12,816 nucleotides of DNA from DATKMS01 sp041497995 (GTDB taxonomy: Bacteria; Desulfobacterota; Binatia; HRBIN30), in the NCBI GenBank assembly GCA_041497995.1, contig JBGQHM010000184.1, positions 1 to 12,816 on the forward strand. Direction: 5' to 3'. Position 1 is the stretch's first letter. The number at the start of each line of letters is the position of its first letter. Below the pieces are notes generated by a model, which saw nothing but the letters and a program-made list of their open reading frames with translations, was not told the origin of the DNA and searched no databases. This document shows, in pieces, positions 1 to 7,194 of this stretch. The position numbers and the translations under genes were made by a program.

Positions 1-2061
1 ACTCAAGTTCCGGCCTTCGGCGTTTCTCTCAAGACCAGGCCACGAAAATGCTGCCTGACTCTGAGAGTCGGAGGTCTGATTCTTGCCCAGCAAGATGCCC
101 GTGCTATTGACCGGATCAATCCACAGCAGGCTCGCAGGAAACACCTCTAGGAACGTTCTCACGATCGACGAAGCTTCGAACGAGTTTACCAGATGAAAGG
201 GAAGCCACTGCGCGATGAGACCGCCCTCGCTGAGGCGTGCCTTGGCTAGTTGGTAGAACTCAAGACTGTACAGTGCGTTGACGCCGGCAAACGTCGGCGG
301 CATGGGTTCAAGACTAATCACATCATACAAGATCTGCGAGCGCCGCAGCCATGCACGCCCATCCATCACTGCGGGATGGACTCGAGGGTCGGAGAGGACA
401 TTCTGATTGACCAGGAAAAGGGGTGCGACGGAAAGCACCGCGGCCGAAATGTCCACGACGTCGAGACGCGATCCCCCTTCTTGCCGCACGGCGTTTGCCG
501 TCTGTCCGGTGCCGAAGCAAATGACCAGTGCCCGTTCTGGTTGTGTGTGTAGCAGCATGGGCAGACGCCCCATCCAGGCCATGTAGTGTGTGCCGAGGCC
601 GGTGCTTGATGCGCTAAATCCATCGATCATCAGCTCTCGACTTCCATCCGCACGCTCGATGACCGATACCGTGCTATCGGGACCCTCGCGTGTTGCCAAG
701 AGGGTTTGGTCTTGGATCGGAAAACCGGTCTGCACTCTCCGCGTTCCTGCCCCCGACCCGAACTGCTGCGAGAGGACACCGAGGCTTGCAAAAGCAAGCA
801 GCATGAAGAGAGGGCGCTTCCCTGTGCTATTCCACATCGCCGCGATCAGCAGAGCAGCGGCCATGACCCACGCAGTCTTCGAAGACCCAATCCTGGGCAA
901 GAGGACCCAGGCGGAAAGCAGTGACCCGGCGACGGCGGCAAGGCAATTGAGCGTATAGAGACGTGAGACGGCAGACACTGAGTGGCATTGGTCAATCAGC
1001 CAAGGCAAACCGAGCCCCACGAGTACAAAAGGTGGGAGCAGCAGGGTGGCACACCAAGTCAACCGGCCCAGCGTGTATTGGAGATAACTTGTCGCACTGG
1101 AGGCGGGATAGAGCAGGTCAACACGCTCGACCAGAGGGGTATCAATCAGCACCAGCAGAGCGGCAAGCACGATGAGCATCGACAGATCCCACCCCCGTCG
1201 CTTCAGTCGCGGCGCTAAGAATGCCCCCAATGAAAGAGCCACGAGGACGGGAAAGAGCATGAGCGCGAAGCTTTCAGTGGTCGATTGGAACGCGGCGCGA
1301 AAGGAACGGAACCAGGACACCTCCAGACCGAATGCGGCGAATCCAGTGCACACGACGATGAGAGCCTCGGACCGAAAGTGCTGCCGTTCCAACTGCATCC
1401 CCGAGGTACTGTGCGGGCTGACGTCCGCAGAACCTTGCTGCGGTGCCCGCAAACTCAATGCATACAAAGCAATGCCCACGAGAATATTGAGGCAACTAGT
1501 GAGCTGGCCTGTCGCTGCAATTCCGAATTCCGGAATGAGCAAGAAGGTTGCAACCACGACGCCGACCCCCGCACCCGCGGTGTTGCACGCATAGAGACGG
1601 GCAAGAGAGTTGCCCGGCAGCTTGCGAAATACCGGCACGCTCGCCCCCATGGCGAGCGCGGGAATCCCCAGTGCGGCAAATATGCCGAGGGGATGGAAGA
1701 AGGGGGCGAGCTCTGGGTTCCATCGAAAGAGCTGCGAATCGAGCCTGGCAACGAACGCGAAAAGCGCGCCGAGATACAGTCCGGAAATGCCGATGCACAG
1801 TTCGAGCAGCGCGTAGGTCTTGAGCCCCGGCAAGGCGCCCAGTCGAGCTTCTACCCTCGAAATCGCCCATGAGCCTAGAGAGAACCCCAGCATCAGACTA
1901 CTGAACACGAGAGCACTTGCTTCGGCCGAGGCGCCCAGCGCGAGCGCGGCATGATGCAGCCACAATATTTCCCAGGTAAGCGCGGCAAGACCACCGCAGA
2001 ATACAAGCAGATGCAGCATGAGCACGGGGCGGTTTGCCGGTACCGACGGCTGATTCGTCAT
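1..2061 (-). CDS. Membrane-fused spermidine synthase-like protein, 3' end beyond window
   Basis: This is an uninterrupted minus-strand frame of 687 codons from ATG 2061 that runs off the window at base 1, so the C-terminus is missing. Residues 1 to about 430 hold roughly a dozen hydrophobic segments, the first near 15-32. The second half is a Rossmann methyltransferase-like domain of the spermine/spermidine synthase superfamily. It shows a nucleotide-binding loop FGTGQT (516-521), the acidic strand LDVVDIS about 20 residues later, a DGRAWL motif, and YDVISLEPMPP followed by an LYSLEFY-like segment, as in 'fused MFS/spermidine synthase' proteins. True SpeE enzymes have DSSDP-like residues at the active loop; here it reads SLEPMPP, so polyamine synthesis is not assured and the substrate is unknown. 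No clear Shine-Dalgarno precedes ATG 2061; Met15 is an alternative start. The gene stands next to transposase debris, which may have replaced its upstream region. Family assignment is confident, function is not. Confidence 0.87.
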   Translation of the reverse strand, partial: MTNQPSVPANRPVLMLHLLVFCGGLAALTWEILWLHHAALALGASAEASALVFSSLMLGFSLGSWAISRVEARLGALPGLKTYALLELCIGISGLYLGALFAFVARLDSQLFRWNPELAPFFHPLGIFAALGIPALAMGASVPVFRKLPGNSLARLYACNTAGAGVGVVVATFLLIPEFGIAATGQLTSCLNILVGIALYALSLRAPQQGSADVSPHSTSGMQLERQHFRSEALIVVCTGFAAFGLEVSWFRSFRAAFQSTTESFALMLFPVLVALSLGAFLAPRLKRRGWDLSMLIVLAALLVLIDTPLVERVDLLYPASSATSYLQYTLGRLTWCATLLLPPFVLVGLGLPWLIDQCHSVSAVSRLYTLNCLAAVAGSLLSAWVLLPRIGSSKTAWVMAAALLIAAMWNSTGKRPLFMLLAFASLGVLSQQFGSGAGTRRVQTGFPIQDQTLLATREGPDSTVSVIERADGSRELMIDGFSASSTGLGTHYMAWMGRLPMLLHTQPERALVICFGTGQTANAVRQEGGSRLDVVDISAAVLSVAPLFLVNQNVLSDPRVHPAVMDGRAWLRRSQILYDVISLEPMPPTFAGVNALYSLEFYQLAKARLSEGGLIAQWLPFHLVNSFEASSIVRTFLEVFPASLLWIDPVNSTGILLGKNQTSDSQSQAAFSWPGLERNAEGRNLS

Positions 2062-2095
2062 AACATCACAATATCGAGTATCGGACTCCCTGGCG

Positions 2096-2361
2096 CAACG
2101 TCGTCAACGTCGGAACGAAGCGATCGAACTCGTGCATCACTCGATGCGCAACGTGAAGGCGATCACCGAGGAGCTGTGAGGGCACAGTTTCTCGGCCCCG
2201 GCGATCGGCACGATCAAGCAGCACTTGATGCGAGCTTACAGGAGTTTGCCACGCGACGACTCGACGATCGGTATCCGTATCGGATCCTCGAGGCGAGCTA
2301 CGAGAAGGTGCGTGAAGTCGGTGTGGTCCGCAGCTGGGCGGTTCTGGTGGCGATCGGCGGG
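2096..2361 (+). pseudogene. Decayed IS256-family (Mutator-type) transposase fragment
   Basis: Two adjoining plus-strand frames together match the central part of IS256-family transposases. In one frame, MRNVKAITEEL (from 2144) is followed by a stop TGA at 2177-2179 and then GHSFSAPAIGTIK. After a frameshift at about 2205-2225 the neighbouring frame continues with LDASLQEFATRRLDDRYPY and ILEASYEKVREVGVVRSWAV, then VAIG. In the family these read, from memory, as TEELCGHSFSASAI and YPYLILDARYEKVRE. The Asp of LDARY is the first residue of the catalytic DDE triad; here it is Glu. The N-terminal half and everything after the first catalytic region are absent, and no terminal inverted repeats are visible. 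This is a dead relic, not a mobile element. Homology past 2361 and before about 2140 is not convincing. Confidence 0.8.
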
Positions 2362-2435
2362 CCTGAGGTCCGAAGCCTCTTCGCGACTTCGTTGGGTTGC
2401 GGGTGAGCGCCCGCACTACCTAGGAGACCGGATCG

Positions 2436-3491
2436 TCACCCGTCCTTCGCGGTCGGAATCGGTCGATAGTACGGCCGGTCGGCTTGCACCCATTCCATGT
2501 ACAGCTCCGCAAAGTCGGGACCCATCGGGTCCATGCCACGGATGGGCATCGAGCCGCGGCGGATGGTGAAGTCGTGCGGCGCGAGCTCCCCGGCACGCAC
2601 GAAATGCCGCTCCGCCGCTGCAGCACGACCGGTCCGGTGCAGATACCATGCGAGTGAGAACTCCGTCCGGCCCAATTGTTCCTCGTGCGTCGGCAGCACC
2701 TGCAGCAAGCGCACCTGCTGCTCGTCGAGCGGCAGGTGATTTTCCTTCACCCACCGGCGCAGCGCATTGAGATGTGGGCCAGACTCGATACCGTGCATGT
2801 CCTTGAATGCATCGTTGCCGAACGCCACGTCGTTGGGACGCACGATGCGTCCGCGCTCATCGATCCACGTCACCGTGGGCACGTTGATGATGCGGTACAG
2901 ATCAGCAACCACGTGCTCCGAATCAATGAGGCTGGGATGCGTGGGTGCGGCGGCTTCAATGAACGGCCGCGGATCGTCGGCGCATTGATCGAGCGCCACA
3001 GTGATCACGGTGAAACCGTAGTCCTTCAGCTCTTCGTGGAGTGCCTGCCAGACCGGCAGGTCGTAGCGGCAGCCTCACCAAGAGGCGTAGGCAACCAGGA
3101 GCACCTTCTTGCCGCGATAGTCGGAAAGGCTGTGCAGCGTTCCATTCAAGTCGGGCAGCGTGAAGTCGGGCGCATCGAGAGACGCGAGCCGAGTCGAGCG
3201 ATCCACCGCCGACGCGCCGAGGCACGCGACGCGCTCGCCGATGTCGATGGCAAGCGGGCGCGACAGCAGCGCTGCGAAGCCGGCGAGGTCGATGCCGGCC
3301 GGCGTCACCACATCCGCGTGCCCACGCACCGGAATGCACTGGTCGTCCTTGCACAGCCCCTGCGGCTTCAGCTCCCACCCGAGCGCAGTGCGCAGCGCCG
3401 CCGGCGTGAGGGAGACGCGGTCGGCAGCAATCGTCGCGCGGGTTTGACAGATGCGGCCATCATCAATGAGCGTGAACGTCTCGTCTGCCAT
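2436..3491 (-). CDS. Redoxin (TlpA/AhpC-like) selenoprotein, UGA at residue 139 read as Sec
   Basis: Read through one in-frame UGA (3077-3075), this frame gives a 351-residue thioredoxin-fold protein. Residues 1-100 form an uncharacterised N-terminal region with a possible Cys pair (C47 and C52, GLCKDDQC). Residues about 105-250 are a redoxin domain: APDFTLPDLNG, LSDYRGKKVLLVAYASW, then Sec139-Gly-Cys141-RYDLPVWQ, and the cis-proline loop INVPTVTW (P205). Residues about 265-351 form a helical, TPR-like tail (FSLAWYLHRTGRAAAAERHF). UGA stands where relatives carry the active-site Cys after Trp, the frame is the same on both sides, and a SECIS-like hairpin lies 20 nt downstream, so I infer selenocysteine insertion by SelB. 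The likely role is thiol peroxidase or disulfide chemistry. GGGGAGG at 3506-3500, 8 nt before ATG, fixes the start. It is last in a run with the SDR (15-bp gap) and NTF2-like genes. The alternative is a nonsense mutation or sequencing error. Confidence 0.85.
3044..3077 (-). promoter_or_regulatory. Putative bacterial SECIS element with UGA (Sec) codon
   Basis: Reading the mRNA from the UGA at 3077-3075, nucleotides 18-34 form a 6-bp perfect stem CCUGCC/GGCAGG closing a five-base loop GGUCU (loop at 3054-3050). There is a possible bulged A17 below it with a G16-C35 pair. The loop begins with G and starts 21 nt after the first base of UGA, within the known bacterial range. The E. coli fdhF SECIS carries the same GGUCU in its apical loop, recognised by SelB, and has a bulged base at position 17. 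The hairpin lies inside the coding sequence, as bacterial SECIS elements do. The structure is seen directly; SelB binding is inferred. Confidence 0.75.
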
Positions 3492-3499
3492 GGTGCGGG

Positions 3500-3506
3500 C
3501 CTCCCC
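3500..3506 (-). promoter_or_regulatory. Ribosome binding site of the redoxin gene
   Basis: GGGGAGG on the minus strand directly follows the TGA stop of the SDR gene and stands 8 nt before ATG 3491. It supports translation of the redoxin from this ATG and co-transcription with the SDR. Confidence 0.7.
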
Positions 3507-4343
3507 TCAATCGAAATTCACCAGCTGGTGCTCGGCAAAGAACGTCGGTCCATAGATGTCTCGTCCCGAGAAGTACAGCGGATCCTTTGCGGTTGCCAGC
3601 ATGGCGCACACCCGTCCGGGATTCTCGACCGGCAAACCCTTCGACGCGTCGAAACCGAAGTCGCCCATCTCTGCCACCATGCGTTCGGTGGTGACGAAGC
3701 CGGGCATGAGCCCGATGATCGCGATGTTGTGTTGGCGCAGCTCCTTCGCCAGTCCGGGCACCATGCGATTGAACGCCGCCTTGGTGATCGAGTATCCCAA
3801 ACCCCAGCCACCTTCGCCGATCGGCGCCGGTGTCTCCCGATCGCCGGCGGTCGAGGTGATGTTGATGACGATGCCGCCGCCCTGCCGCCGCATGAGGGGC
3901 AAGCAGAGCTTGATCAGGTGCAGCGGGGCAATGACGTTGCACAGCATCATCTGCTCGATCAGCTCGACGGGCGTTTCTTCGAAGAAGTCCATGTGCCCCG
4001 GACCGATGTAGCGGCCGTTGTTGACCAGCACGTCGATGCGCCCGAAGCGGTCGAGCGCTGCTTGCACTGCGGCGGGCCAATCCTCGCGGACCGAGAGATC
4101 GAGCTTGGCAACGGCGGCCGCCGCACCAAGCTGCTCCACCTCGCGCGCCGTCTCGCGCAGGCTGCCAGGCAACGGCTTGGTCGCCGCTCGTTTGAGCGTC
4201 GAGGAGTACTCGAAGCGTTCCTGCCCGGTCACGGTGCGCGCCGTGAGCACCAGGTCGAAACCACGCTTCGCCAGCTCCAACGCGCAGCCGCGGCCGATGC
4301 CACGGCTCGCGCCCGTGATGAAAGCGACTTTTCGCTCAGCCAT
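3507..4343 (-). CDS. SDR family NAD(P)-dependent oxidoreductase
   Basis: This 278-aa protein is a classical short-chain dehydrogenase/reductase, presumably cytosolic. The cofactor glycine motif TGASRGIG is at 10-17, LDL at 81-83, and NNG at 108-110 (a variant of NNAG). Ser164 in NITSTAGD and the YSITK motif (Tyr184, Lys188) are the catalytic residues. Residues about 38-62 (around RFEYSSTLKRAATKPLPGSL) insert after beta-2 and resemble SDRs with an extended loop there; this is not diagnostic of substrate. There is a strong GGAGG at 4355-4351, 7 nt before ATG 4343. Its first 8 bases overlap the 3' end of the upstream NTF2-like gene, which suggests translational coupling. The substrate is unknown; the NTF2/SnoaL-like neighbour suggests catabolism of a steroid, polyketide or similar lipid-like compound, but that is inference. 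Confidence 0.93.
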   Translation of the reverse strand: MAERKVAFITGASRGIGRGCALELAKRGFDLVLTARTVTGQERFEYSSTLKRAATKPLPGSLRETAREVEQLGAAAAVAKLDLSVREDWPAAVQAALDRFGRIDVLVNNGRYIGPGHMDFFEETPVELIEQMMLCNVIAPLHLIKLCLPLMRRQGGGIVINITSTAGDRETPAPIGEGGWGLGYSITKAAFNRMVPGLAKELRQHNIAIIGLMPGFVTTERMVAEMGDFGFDASKGLPVENPGRVCAMLATAKDPLYFSGRDIYGPTFFAEHQLVNFD

Positions 4344-4791
4344 TCTCGGACCTCCGCTCCATCTCGTCCGTTCGCTGCCATTCTGTCTTCACGACGCGCC
4401 GCCGGATGCGCCACTGTTCGCCGGCGCGGACGAGCTCGTCCAGGTAGCGCACCCCGACGGTGAAGAGCTGGGTCACGTTGCCTTCCGTCAGACGGTGGTA
4501 CGCAACGGCGTAGGTCTCGCTCTGTGCGCTGTCGCCGCTGATCTCGATGAGTTGATTGCCGACGAAATGCATGGTGCCGTCGTAGCGGGCCGTGCTGGCG
4601 CGCAGCCGCGCCAGCGCATCGATGATAGTGACGTGCCCCAAGGCGCCCTCGTACGAAGCATCGGGCAGGAAGCACGAAGCGACCAGGTCAAGGTCCTTGC
4701 GGTCGACGCCGCGCGCATAGCGCAGCATGACGTCTTGGATAGCGGCGCGATCGAGGAGCTGGCGAACTGCTGCGTCTGTGCTGTTACTCAT
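4336..4791 (-). CDS. Nuclear transport factor 2 (SnoaL-like) family protein
   Basis: This 151-aa protein has the cone-shaped alpha+beta fold pattern of SnoaL-like/NTF2-like proteins: LLDRAAIQDVMLRYARGVDRKDLDLVASCFLPDASYEGALG near the start, then DGTMHFVGNQLIEI and a C-terminal beta strand set ending in WRIRRRVVKTEWQR. Members include dehydratases, ketosteroid isomerases, dioxygenase small subunits and many of unknown role. No catalytic residue set here identifies the activity. ATG 4791 is preferred over an in-frame TTG one codon earlier; there is no obvious Shine-Dalgarno. The stop at 4336-4338 lies within the start region of the SDR, so the two are probably made together. Upstream, a large hairpin separates it from the 77-aa gene. 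Confidence 0.85.
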   Translation of the reverse strand: MSNSTDAAVRQLLDRAAIQDVMLRYARGVDRKDLDLVASCFLPDASYEGALGHVTIIDALARLRASTARYDGTMHFVGNQLIEISGDSAQSETYAVAYHRLTEGNVTQLFTVGVRYLDELVRAGEQWRIRRRVVKTEWQRTDEMERRSENG

Positions 4792-4804
4792 CAACTTGGC
4801 GCAC

Positions 4805-4881
4805 GCGTGAAGCGTCTCTCGTGAAGCGTGAAGCGCCGGAGAGGAATCTCCTTCTCGCGCTTCACGAGAGACGCTTCACGC
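4805..4881. repeat. Large intergenic inverted repeat (24-bp arms) made of CGTGAAGCG units
   Basis: Perfect 24-bp arms at 4805-4828 and 4858-4881 flank 29 bases. Within the spacer is a second hairpin with stem GGAGA/TCTCC (4838-4842 and 4847-4851) and loop GGAA. The arms are composed of the 9-mer CGTGAAGCG: copies start at 4806, 4820 and 4827 on the left, and the reverse complement CGCTTCACG starts at 4858, 4872 and 4879 on the right. The spacing repeats in mirror image. It lies between the 77-aa gene and the NTF2-like gene, both minus strand. There is no T-run, so it is not a standard intrinsic terminator. A dispersed REP- or MITE-like intergenic element, possibly affecting mRNA processing, is the better reading. 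Confidence 0.8.
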
Positions 4882-4892
4882 TTCACGTCTTA

Positions 4893-5126
4893 TCAATGCA
4901 CGAGCACATGCCCTTCCAACCCGCCCTCGATACTCTGGCTGAGGCGTTCCCAGCCGCGGACGATGCGCAGTGCTTCGTCGCGGTTGGCCAGGCCGGTAGC
5001 GACGGCGAGCCCGGAGGCGGCTTCGACGACTTCCCAGCTCACGTCGCTCGTACGCCGCTGGCGCACTTCGCGCAGCCGATAGTTCGGCGACGCCTCTTCC
5101 TCGAACAAGATATCGCGACCGATCAT
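4893..5126 (-). CDS. Hypothetical 77-aa protein
   Basis: I do not recognise a family. The ATG at 5126 lies 10 bp after the stop of the ABC-F gene, on the same strand, so it is probably co-expressed. The sequence is acidic near the start (RDILFEEEASPNYRLREV), continues with SWEVVEAASGLAVATGLANRDEALRIVRGWERL, and lacks a signal peptide, membrane span or Cys motif. The predicted beta-rich first half and one helix suggest a small soluble domain. There is no clear Shine-Dalgarno. Support is the operon-like spacing, the sense-strand GC-rich codon use and the absence of any competing gene. Confidence 0.6.
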   Translation of the reverse strand: MIGRDILFEEEASPNYRLREVRQRRTSDVSWEVVEAASGLAVATGLANRDEALRIVRGWERLSQSIEGGLEGHVLVH

Positions 5127-5136
5127 TGCAGCACGC

Positions 5137-7074
<1,938 letters not shown>

Positions 7075-7194
7075 GCAGGGGCAGATGTAGCCGGGGTTGC
7101 GCAGCCTGGCAAGCGAAGCGCTTCTGACGGCGGGCTCCAGACGACAGCGTTGCGCGAGCGACAGGGTTGGGTTACTTCGGTCGTCCCTGCTTCG

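Noticed and set aside
2177..2179. UGA at a position that is Cys in IS256 relatives (TEEL-UGA-GHSF) as a second selenocysteine site.
   Set aside because: The same gene has a frameshift within 50 bp and a changed catalytic residue, so it is a pseudogene; I saw no convincing SECIS hairpin after it.
2676..4463. 595-codon plus-strand open frame.
   Set aside because: It lies antisense to the redoxin and SDR genes, whose family motifs are unambiguous; its Arg- and His-rich sequence is a high-GC shadow.
4805..4881. Intrinsic terminator between the 77-aa and NTF2-like genes.
   Set aside because: Stem is far longer than usual, the loop is 29 nt, and no T-run follows in either direction.
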